In this document: in pieces, positions 54,807 to 64,000 of the stretch
Position numbering within the stretch: position 1 is the first letter of the stretch
Layout of the letters: every line of letters starts with the position of its first letter
From: Panicum virgatum
Lineage: Eukaryota; Streptophyta; Magnoliopsida; Poales; Poaceae
NCBI RefSeq assembly: GCF_016808335.1
Contig: NC_053143.1
Span: 53,723,441 to 53,787,440 of the forward strand
Direction: 5' to 3'
DNA length: 64,000 bases
Position numbers and translations under genes: made by a program
The notes under the pieces: generated by a model
What the model saw: the letters and a program-made list of their open reading frames with translations, nothing else
What the model was told of the DNA's origin: nothing
The model's database searches: none

Positions 54807-56517
54807 TGTTGATGCTCCTTAGAGCACCAATTTACGTACCACAAGCGCACGGATCGTGTAGCTTTTCCCTTAGGCTCCGTTTGGATGTTGGTATTGGAGA
54901 GCTTGGCATTGAATTGGATCCAATGCCAAATCAGCCTAGGCATTGAAATGGACACAAATGCCAAAACGATTGTTTGGATGTGGATGGAATTAATAGATAG
55001 AATTGAACTAGAGACAAATGCCAATTCTTGTTTGGATGTGCATACCATAAATTTGGGACTTCACCCATCGTCCCATCCTCATCTCCTCTGCACTGCTCGT
55101 CCTCACACTGTCACTCTAGGCCTCCAAGGGAGCAGAGCAGCGGCGGTGCAGTGGAGCGGCAGCGGCGCGGGTGGAGCAGGGGAGCGGCGCGGTGGTTGAG
55201 CGGTGCAGAAGAGCAGTGGAGTGGCGCGGTGGCTGAGCGCGCAGAGGAGCATAGCGGCGGCGGAGGGAGTGGCGCGGTTGGCGAGGGACGAGGAGGCGCA
55301 GGAGGGGTGGGAGGGGAGAAGCGGCACAGGGGGTGGAGTAGAGCAGGGCGGAGGGCTTGAGGGAGCGGAACGGCGACGGTGGGCTCGGGGGAGCGGCGTA
55401 GCGGCCGATGGAGCAGGATGGGCGTGGGGGAGCGGAGGGCCCAGCGGAGGGGAACGGCTGTCGGCGCAGCAGGAGGGCCGTGGGGAGTGGAGGCTCGGGG
55501 GAGCAGCGCGGCGGCCGGCGCAGCAGTAGGGGCGTGGGGAGTGGAGGACTCGGGGGAGCAGGACGGCGGCTGGCGGAGCGGCACGGTAGCCGGCGGAGCC
55601 GAAGCGGCGTGGGGGAGTGGCGGCCGGTCGAGGGGCCGCCGGTGCCGAGGAAGATGAGGGACGGGCCGGCACCGAGGAAGAAGAGAAGGGGCCGTCGGCG
55701 CCGAGGAATAAGAGAAGGGTCCGTCGGTGCTGAGTCGACGATGGGGAAGAAGGGGACGCCGAGCCGTCAAACATGGGGAAGGGGGCGCCGAGCTGCCGGA
55801 CACGGGGAAGAGGGCGCTCGCGTCACGCGGTCGCCTGCCTCATCTCCAATTCCGCCCAATACGGAGGGTCACGGCTCTGTATTGAGCGCGAGGGGGCGCA
55901 GTGTTGTGAATACCGCTTCGGCATTGATGGTGAATTCCAATTCCAAAGTCTATGCCATCCAAACAGCAGCATTTGATGCTATCCAATGCCAATTCCAATT
56001 CTGGAGCCTCAATGCGAACATCCAAACGCAGCCTTAGAGTATTCCCCCAAGGTTTATCAATCCACAGAACAAGTGTATTACTATGCTTAACTAAGCACTA
56101 ATGATGTTGGTAAAAGATCTATATTGAGTGATTGAGTGTGAAATAGATCTAATCTAACCAATCTAATCCAATCTAGACTAGTGAGCAATGATAGGTGTGT
56201 GCACAAGATATGAAGAGCATTTGTCCATAGGGTCTAGGATCACTAGAGGTGTAATCGCCAAGCAACGAAGAACAGATCTAATTTACCAAAGGTGTGTTCC
56301 AAGATCAAAACCTTTCCCTCCCGCATACTGTCACTACACGAGGATAATCGGTAACGAATCAACAAGAACACGATAGTTGATGTAATCTAAGTAAACCATG
56401 CAAAAGCAAAGCAAAACCCAAAGCCAAGTCGCGAACTATTAGGCATCAAAGTATCATCAACAAGAATCGTGATAGATCAATCTCATAATGGATTCGGCAA
56501 TTACAACTCAAGATCTC
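54807..56517 (-). mobile_element. LTR fragment (TGTTG...family), split by a Harbinger-like element
   Basis: Begins (plus view) TGTTGATGCTCC, the inverted form of an LTR end ...CAACA. It shares ACGTACCACAAGCGCACGG and CTTTTCCCTTAG|AGTATTCCCCCAAGG with the LTR at 57072. The Harbinger-like element at 54873-56033 interrupts it after TTA. Its other end is missing, because a second LTR (TGTTGGCGC) starts at 56518. It inserted into the antisense PMD gene of G. Confidence 0.65.
54873..56033. mobile_element. PIF/Harbinger-like element, 1161 bp, with GC-rich core
   Basis: Ends GGCTCCGTTTGGATG and CATCCAAACGCAGCC match as inverted repeats at 14 of 15 positions. TTA flanks both sides (54870-54872 and 56034-56036). 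The uninterrupted sequence at 57138 (TTCCCTTAGAGTATTCC) confirms the empty site. A second pair of subterminal motifs (GAATTGGATCCAATGCC left, TCCAATGCCAATTCC right) supports it. The core (55100-55860) is GC-rich with ORFs on both strands that lack a known domain; it may be captured host DNA. Confidence 0.8.
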
Positions 56518-57071
56518 TGTTGGCGCTCCTTAAGTACCCATTTTATCCCTTGTTTATCCTTGATAATGGCATGAATTTAATATCAAAATCACTAACCGTC
56601 CTAACCCCGGCCTAATTATTGGTCATTTTCACGTTTGCACATAAATTTTGGAGGAACTTCGTTTTTGCAGGTTTTTGGCCTATTTTGGAGCATGAAATGA
56701 CGAGGCCCGTGAACGAGCGCTAACACGAAGAAAGACGAAGGCCAAAGCCCAAAGGGAGGACCAAAGCCCATGTTGATTCGAAGCCCATTCACGCACATCC
56801 ATCCTCCAGTAAGCCCAAAGGACCGAGCCCATGAAGATGAGATCAAGATACTTCAGGATTAAGCAAAGCAAATGAAGATTTAAGGAAGGATTCCCTATCC
56901 TATCCTTTCCTCGAAGATATCTCCAAGATAACGACGTCCAAAGGGGTGCAATCGTGAAGGACATAAACTCTAGAAGATGCGAGGAGTCTACACGCGAAAG
57001 ATGAGACCGAGGCGAGCCCGAAACAGGGTAGGTCGGCCGGCCTAGCCCGTTTCCGAGGCGGTTCGGCCTCC
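56518..57071 (+). mobile_element. Truncated LTR, plus strand, inverted copy of element H LTR
   Basis: TGTTGGCGCTCCTTAAGTAC through CGAGGCGGTTCGGCCTCC matches, as inverted repeat, the 5' part of the LTR at 57072-58536 (from 58536 leftwards to about 57970). It breaks off exactly where that LTR begins, so element H may have inserted into it. Confidence 0.75.
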
Positions 57072-58536
57072 TGTTGACGTTCACTAACGCCTCCGATTTG
57101 TATACCGCAAGCGCACGGTTCGTGGTAGCTTTTCCCTTAGAGTATTCCCCCAAGGTTTATCAATCCGTGGATCGACAATGAACTTACTAGGGTTTTCTAT
57201 CTAATCTAACAGATCTATCCTAACATGAAGCATTAATTGCATATAAAAGGTGAACCTTTGATAGATATGAGTGATGTACGAAGGTTGATCTCATCCATAA
57301 ACATCGGTAAGGATAAAGCATGACCGAAGGCATGACTAAACCTATCACACGCATTCTAGTTGTAGTTCTAGCTAAACGAGTAAGCTCAACATGCATCTCA
57401 TCCAAAGCCTCTTTAAATCAAAACCTCCAATCCGATCCCTCGATACCCAACCTACTCTGTGGAGACGGCCTGTCACGACGCCCCCCTTTTCAACGGGATA
57501 CCCTGAAGCAAGTCGAACCCCCTTTGGGTAGATCCGGTATGAACTCCTAGCCACCATAGCTACAAGAACACCCCATGCAATCTATCTCGAGAATAGATCT
57601 AGGAATAAGCGCACCCAAAGCAAGAACGAAATCGAAAGAGGAGAGACATGATCGCTAAATAGATCGGATGACATGAAGACATTACTCACATAATAGATTC
57701 GTTTGGATCGCCACCACCGCGTATACACCATTGACGACTCCAACTAGCTCACGAACTCCACCATGACACAACCACGCAGGGAGGCCATGGCGGCTAGGGA
57801 TGGCCTAAGCCATCTCCTAGACAACTTCGAAGACTTGCGGCGGCCGTCGTCTCCCTCCGGTCTTGGCCCTAGGTTTTCGTCGAGTTCTGGTTGGATGGAT
57901 GCTTCGAGTTGAATAAGGTGCGAGCTATTTATAAGCCGAGGAAGCCACCGGTCGAAGGGGAAGGCAAACCGCCTCAGAAAAGGGCTGGGCCGGCCAGCCC
58001 CATGGGCCTAGGCCGGCCGGCCTACCCCTTTTCGGGATCGCCTCGGTCTCATCTTTGGCGTGTAGACTCCTCGCATCTTCTAGAGTTTCTGTCCTTCACG
58101 ATTGCACCCCTTTAGACATCGTTATCTTCGAGATTTCTTCGAGGAGAAGGATAGGATGGAAAATCCTTCCTTAAATATCTCTTTGCTTTGCTTGGCCCCG
58201 AAGTATCTCGATCTTATCTTGTGGGCTTTGTCTTTTGGGCTTCATTGGAGGGTGGATGTGCATGAATGTGCTTCGAATCAACATGGGCTTTGGTCCTCCC
58301 TTTGGGCTTTGGCCCTCGTCTTTCTCCGTGTTAGCGCTCGATCACGGGCCTCGTCATTTCATGCTCTAAAATAGGCCAAAAACCTACAAAAACAAAGTTC
58401 CTCCAAAATATATGTGCAAACGTGAAAATGACCAATAATTAGGCCGGGGTTAGGATGGTTAGTGATTTTGATATTGAATTCATGCCATTATCAAGGATAA
58501 ACAAGGGATAAAATGGATACTTAAGGAGCGCCAACA
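57072..58536 (-). repeat. 3' LTR of retroelement H
   Basis: On the minus strand TGTTGGCGCTCC...ACGTCAACA, 1465 bp, with TGTTG/CAACA ends. A minus-strand TATA motif (TTATAAATAGC, about 57924-57934) lies about 600 bp from its 5' end. The internal side carries a polypurine tract (58537-58548). The right-hand partner LTR lies outside the window. Confidence 0.8.
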
Positions 58537-58548
58537 TTCCCCCCATGC
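58537..58548 (-). other. Polypurine tract of element H
   Basis: On the minus strand AAGCATGGGGGGAA directly precedes the LTR start TGTTGGCGC. This is the expected plus-strand priming site and fixes the orientation of H. Confidence 0.75.
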
Positions 58549-60717
58549 TTAAACCTTGCTCGTCCTCGAGTAAGTCCAGGAGCTTTGCTTATAAAGAAAT
58601 CAGCGTTGCCCCTCAATGTCCTCTCTGCACTTAGTCATACATAACAAGACATATTGCTCTCTCAAGTATTTAGCATTTAAGTTCATGTTGTGACCGGCTA
58701 CTTTTTCATTATGGAAGATAGACTAGCAATTAAAGAACAAGCCACAATAATAAATAAATGCAATGTTCTCAAACTTAAGCGAACTTCAAACCTTTACCTT
58801 GTTTCATCGTGAAGAGTTTTCAAAAGAATGCATATCACACATAAGTGAGGTTCTCTTGCAAAAGATCATGGAAATACTCATCTCATCAAGTCGCTCAAGC
58901 CTACATTAGATTGTTTTCAACCTATTCTACTCATATATAAAAGTGGAAGGCTTATGTGGAGCTTGGTAGGTAAAAGCAATCCTAGCAAAACATTATATCT
59001 GAAATATTGTCAAACTAAGAGAGAGATCTAATGGGATTACCGAGACTAGTCAAAAAGGCCATTGGAAAATAATGTTGGAGAGGGGGAAAGATGAAACACA
59101 CACATTTAGATAGGTGGACATGTGCAAGTGGCAAATGGATGATCCCGAGACACAAATGAAGTTCTCGTTATCGGATTGCACATGGTTGGAAGATTTGAGT
59201 ATGGAATAATTCTTCAAAGTAACTTGGAAAATTAATGAAACCAAAAAGAACTAAGGAGCATTTTATTCTTCTCTTTTTTTTTCTCCCCTTTTTTTCATTT
59301 TTAGTTTTTTCTTTCTTTTTGCTCCTTAGAACTTTTGATAACATAGAATACTTACCCAGCCATCCCCCCATGCTTGAACGAATGCTCGTCCTCGAGTATG
59401 AATAGTGGGAGAACCAACTAGCTAGGGTAAGTATCTCAAATTCACCTTCTTCTTCATAGAACCTCTTGAATCTCCGAAGAGCCTTGTCTCCCAAAACTTT
59501 TCTTTATATGGTGCCCTTGATTCTTTTGATTCCGTCGAAATAATAATCCATACTCAAATTGGGTTGTGATCAAGGAGGTAATCACAAAAAGATATTTTTG
59601 GTTTAGGGTGGATATCCAGCGAGGTTTGTAAGATTCCCGAAGTAGAAACTCACAATGCATGGATAAATAGGCTAGCAGAAAGAAGGTTACACAAAAAACG
59701 GAATGACCAGCTTCTTAGTCTCATACCAAAGAAATCAATCTTAATCCAACTCATCAAAATATAAGTTTGCAATCTAAAGGTTTCTTCATGAAAGAATAGG
59801 CTTCTATAGGCTTAGGTAGGTAGAACTTTACAAGAGATTCACAAATGTAGATAGCATAGGAATTAAGTTTTCAAATAAAACAATACAAGGTGTAAGGTAA
59901 TCGGTAGACTTAAATCAAAGAGCAACATAGAATATGTGGGTTTAGAATTTAGTCATTTAACCTCCATAAATAAAAGAGCCGGTATTTAATCATTTTAATT
60001 CCATTTAATTGAGAGCAAATGGTCAAGTCATATACAACATAGCGTAGGTAAAACATAGCAGCAACTTTCATCATTTTTCCATAAGCATAAGGCATTGCCA
60101 AAATGTATCAATGTGGTGAGCTCAAAGTGATGGTGATCCTACACTTATTGAAAACAAAAACAAAACTAGGTTGTCCTCCTAGAAGCCATGTGATAGGTTG
60201 AGAGATATATACAAAGGTTGCATCTATGGTTGAAGGCATATATGTACAAGCATTTAGAAAAAGAGAGAGTTGAGGAAGAATTACCGTCCTTCTTGATGCT
60301 CGTAATGAAGTGTAGCACGGCCTCCCCCATACTTAAGCATTGTGCTAAGCATGGAAGAAGAATCATGAGCATCTTGTGGCAACTGTGATTGTCTTACTCC
60401 ATGAGATCTTTCTTCCTTGTCCACAAAATCCTCCCCCATGCTTAGCATGATGCTAGGCGTGGAAGGAGAAGATGTACCATCTTGACACTCTTGAAGTCCT
60501 TCCCTCATGTGTATGAATATCATCTTCAATGTGTCTTCACCTTTGTTGCCTCAATTTCCTTCAACTTCTTCTTGAACTAAGTCATGGTCCCAATCATTGC
60601 TTCACGTCGTCGTCGCCACCTTCAATTCCTCGTTGTCTCATTGCTGCTGCATCTTCACGAATTTTTCTTTCAATTTCCAGAACATAACCTGTACTGAAAC
60701 ATTGCTCCATTGCGAAG

Positions 60718-60846
60718 TGCACGAATTTTCCTTTCCAACGAGTCATTATTCGCCCAAAATTGATTCCGAACAAGAGAGTTGTGTCCATTTTATCCCAGCG
60801 CTGCAATCTGTCCCGACGAATTTCAGAACGCGCAACGTCCAATGTT
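60718..60846. repeat. 125-bp dispersed unit of H, copy 1
   Basis: GCACGAATTTTCCTTTCCAA, then CGAGTCATTATTCGCCC, GAGAGTTGTGTCC, GCTGCAATCTGTCC and TTTCAGAACGCGCA. Related copies lie at 62749 and 63876. Confidence 0.75.
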
Positions 60847-62748
60847 CTTGCTACATCTCCTTGTACGGGTCTTCAAATTCATTGATCTTGAATGCGTTGG
60901 AATGGAAATTTGATGGAGCTTCTGAATATCAACTTTTTGCTTCTTGTACAGCTCTGAACATGTTCTCAAACTGATGAAAACAGCTGCGTCCTTCTTGGGT
61001 TTCGATGATGTTGACGATCTTGATTGAAATTCTTTTGGTCTTGAACTCATGGGAGCGCTTCTTCATGCCTGCAAAACATTTTAAACACACACTACCCCCG
61101 GGGTGACGGTCGGGAGTAGAAACAAATGCCAACAAACCTACCATTCCTAAAATCTCAAATTGTGGCAAAGTTAGCTTAGCGAAACTAGTGAGTGTACGTG
61201 TGTGCTAGTGTAAATGCAAATGAGAGGAAGGTATATAAACAAAGACAATGTTTAAACCTAGTTCTAAACACCATGTTTACAACTAGGTTGCTGAACTTCT
61301 CCATAGCCACAAAGACTTATTTAACAAAGGTCAAAACACCAAGTCTATCCCAAGATCAATAGGCCTTCATAGCACAAGAAAAAAAATAAAGCGCATTGCA
61401 AAGCTTATAAACCAACCAAATGCAATCTCATAGCTTGGTAACTAAATGATGATGGTCTTCAATCATGTCTAAACACCATGTTTACACAAGATTGCAAAAA
61501 GGAAAATGCTATCATGATAAGTATTACATGGATAGGAAAGCATACATCAATAAGATTGAGACCAAGCTAGCAAAATGAGGGCACGAACAATGGAATGGAC
61601 GCAAAGTGCAAATGCAAAGTTAGCAAAAACAAGTGTTAGCAAGGTTAAAAGGACCTTTCGATGTTGTTCCGCAACTAGCTTATTCAAAAACAATTGCTAA
61701 GAGTGACAAAAAGCCTTCGCGACACTTCATAAGAAGTGAGGCTTTTGTCAATGAAAAAGTTATTTATCGAAAAAGGATCAAGCAACCGAGCTAACAAGGT
61801 TTTAGAAGTAGGTTTATGGGTTTCCTATATTTTTGGCTTAAAACAAAAATTTTGAAGAGAGAGAGAGTGTTGGGTATAGAAATTCTATCTAAGGTGGTTT
61901 CAAAAAAAACTAGAGAGAAACAAAAGTTAGATTTTTTTGAATGAAAAACATACCCTATGGTTTTAGGATTGCTCTATGAGTGGTTTTCCTAAGGGTTTTA
62001 GGATCTCAAAGGCGAGGCTAGTCAATGTGTTTAGAAAAGGTTTTTTTTTAAATGCAACATGCAATGCAATACAAGGGTGAAACGAACAACATGGTATGCA
62101 ATGCAACACGTGGTGGGTGAATAAAATGATATGACATGATGAGGTGGTCTAAAACAAAACAAAAAGTTAGCCTAAGTTAACTAGCCACAAGTTTAGAATC
62201 AAAGGGTGGTACAATGCTTCATAAATCTCTCTAAAAGGGACACAAAGAAAAAAAACTCTAAACACTAATAGGCACACAAAAAGGTCTACAAGTTTCCCAA
62301 TATCAAATAACAAAGTGCTCCCTCAATAACATTTAGGATGCACAACATGAAGTTGTGGTTTTTATTAGAGCAATGGTAACAATGTTACTTGATATTCCAA
62401 TTAAAGAGTGCAATGTAGACGGTCATATTAATATATATATAAAATAAAAGATCGGGTTGCCTCCCGCAAAGCGCTTCATTTAGAGTCATAGAGCTCGACT
62501 TTCTTACATACCTTCTCATTGATGCGAAGCCATGGTCCTTCATGCAAGAGGTGAAGGTGTTCCATGCAGCTCTTATTCCACTTCCATGTTGGACATGATC
62601 AATCACGCTTAATGGAAAACTTACCCAATCGTCTCTCACATCATCGTCACCTCCTTCTTTGTTGTCCTTCGTCGCTACCTTTCTTTTCACGAATTTTCCT
62701 CTCTGTCCAGATTGGGAGTTGCACCAACCAATTGATCCAATGCAAGGT

Positions 62749-62873
62749 GCACGAAATCTTCTTTCCAACAAGTCTTCATTTACCCAAAACGCATTCCAAT
62801 TGAGGGAGTTATGCCCCTTTTTCCCGTCACTGCAATCTACCCCGTGCTGATTTCAGCACGTGCATCTCCGATG
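62749..62873. repeat. 125-bp dispersed unit of H, copy 2
   Basis: GCACGAAATCTTCTTTCCAA, then AAGTCTTCATTTACCC, GAGGGAGTTATGCCCC, ACTGCAATCTACCCC and TTTCAGCACGTGCA, in the same order as copy 1. Confidence 0.75.
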
Positions 62874-63875
62874 TTTGAGACATAGCTCCTCCCGTGGGTC
62901 TTCAATTGTATCGATTATGGATGCGTTGAACCGAGGACTTGATGGAGATCCTGAATATTCAACTTTGTTGGATTGTAAACCTCTGGACTTATACACAAAA
63001 TTGATGAGGCTTAGCGACGTCCGTTCTTGAAACTTGAATATGTTGATGATGGTGTTCAAAATTTTGGGCACAGTTTCCCTCCTCATCATTTGAGTTTCAT
63101 GTCCTGCATGGTTAGTGAAATTCGGGGCTTCTCCCGACATGTGCTCTTTTAGGGTCATGATCTTGACCAAGCGCAAAGCAAGATCGAGATTTGCAATTAT
63201 TTGTAAACATATGCAACATAATCACATCCTTAATTAATTTTCATCAACAAGACATGGTGTAATTAAATGCAGCATGTGTTTCTTGCATAGCGCAGAGCTC
63301 ATTATTAGGCAAAGGTTCTTTAAGCATGAAATCAACCTTCTCAAGAAACTCTAGCCTATCATCATGAAAAGAACAAGGCATAGAATTTAAACTTTCATTC
63401 CGACTATCGGTTCGAGCATGAGATTTTTAAAGATTATCAACAAAACCAATAGAAGCTTGAGAATTCACTGTATACCTTAGCCTCGGAGCTTTTTCATAAA
63501 CAATGGAGTTATGGTGCTTTGTGCGAGATATCATCTTGATGCACTCCTCGTGGTCCGTTATGATTTGCTTCTCACATCTCCATGTGTTGATTGTTGCGCT
63601 CTTGTAATCCGTCGTGGTTTGTTTGCAACATCTTCATTTGTCGAAAGTCGAACGCTTGTGTCTTCATTTGCCAATGTCATTGGGGTTCTTCCTCTGCTCC
63701 AAGCCTCTGAATTTTATCATGTACGCTTGATGAAAATATTGCCCAAGCTCGCCTTCATTGTTATCATCGTCATCTTCTCTATCTTGTTCTCATCATGTTG
63801 CTCCTGCCTCTTCTTCATGGAATCTCTCCTGTATACTCAACAGAACATATACCAAAATATAGATCTATTGAAAAG

Positions 63876-64000
63876 TTTACGAAATTACCTTTCCAACGAG
63901 TAGTCATTCGCTTTAAACGGAGTCCAAACAAGGGAGTTATGCCCGTTTCGCTTTTGGCGCTGCGTGCTGTCCAGAAAATTTCAGAGTGCACGACTTTCGA
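63876..64000. repeat. 125-bp dispersed unit of H, copy 3 (runs to the window end)
   Basis: TTTACGAAATTACCTTTCCA, then ACGAGTAGTCATTCGC, AAGGGAGTTATGCCC, GCTGCGTGCTGTCC and TTTCAGAGTGCACGA. It may continue past the window. Confidence 0.7.

Larger units (their letters stand above)
57072..64000 (-). mobile_element. Retroelement H: 3' LTR and long non-coding internal region
   Basis: The LTR at 57072-58536 is followed on the right by a polypurine tract and about 5.5 kb of internal sequence without gag or pol. It is AT-rich, with recurring blocks: CCCCCATGCTTRA (58540, 59365, 60326, 60430) with CTCGTCCTCGAGTA at two of them, and a 125-bp unit in three places. Short minus ORFs (60594-60842, 62385-62771, 62853-63176) arise from these blocks and have no domain. 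It could be the large 3' non-coding part of a gypsy element or a non-autonomous large derivative; the coding part, if any, is beyond the window. Confidence 0.65.

Noticed and set aside
55103..55803. Minus ORFs of 223-230 codons rich in Pro, Ser and Ala
   Set aside because: Two frames of one GC-rich block within a Harbinger-like element, low complexity, no domain; kept only as possible captured DNA.

Overview
The window looks like a transposon-packed stretch of a grass (Poaceae) nuclear genome. Three things point there: the Copia and Tat-type Ty3/gypsy families, Stowaway (CTCCCTCCGT) and hAT MITEs and Helitrons, and a NAC-domain gene with a plant intron. I cannot name the species. No bacterial-style operon, tRNA, rRNA or CRISPR array is visible. 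Intact host coding sequence is almost absent; what remains is a broken NAC gene, one small plastid-like ORF, and exon-like fragments of an unidentified gene.

Layout. 1-0.83 kb: tail of an LTR. 0.83-9.5 kb: host DNA with two GC-rich blocks, a 160-bp duplicated segment, two Helitrons, a hAT MITE with an internal empty-site control, and Stowaway MITEs. 9.55-14.84 kb: Copia A (minus strand, TSD GTATC). 15.93-21.21 kb: Copia B (plus strand, same family, TSD GCTAT/GCTAC), which appears to split a host exon. 21.2-23.5 kb: host DNA with a 5'-truncated LINE. 23.55-26.57 kb: a 3-kb solo LTR (TSD TGTTT). 26.7-27.7 kb: a NAC pseudogene. 27.68-32.60 kb: Copia C (minus strand), inserted 2 bp upstream of the NAC start codon. 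32.6-33.7 kb: a stack of nested LTR fragments.

33.7-54.8 kb holds two Tat-lineage gypsy elements in opposite orientation, F (minus) and G (plus), joined head to head near 45.24 kb. Each carries gag-pol or part of it. Each also carries, antisense to pol and downstream of it, an intron-containing gene for a plant mobile domain (PMD) protein with a coiled-coil C terminus. Element F also has an acidic serine-rich ORF between its LTR and the PMD gene. Element G is interrupted by a 1.2-kb solo LTR in its integrase, and by a 3.9-kb element set in a (TA)n microsatellite inside an intron of its PMD gene. 54.8-64 kb: LTRs of another family, partly inverted against each other, one split by a Harbinger-like element, then the non-coding 3' internal part of a further retroelement (H) that runs off the window.

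The most interesting signals are the antisense PMD transcription unit with its own TATA box and introns, the array of three perfect hairpins where pol and the PMD gene converge, a GC-rich minisatellite core shared between Copia coding sequence, gypsy G and the solo LTR, and the recurrent CAG-to-TAG stops in the three Copia copies. All coding calls in mobile elements are decayed copies.
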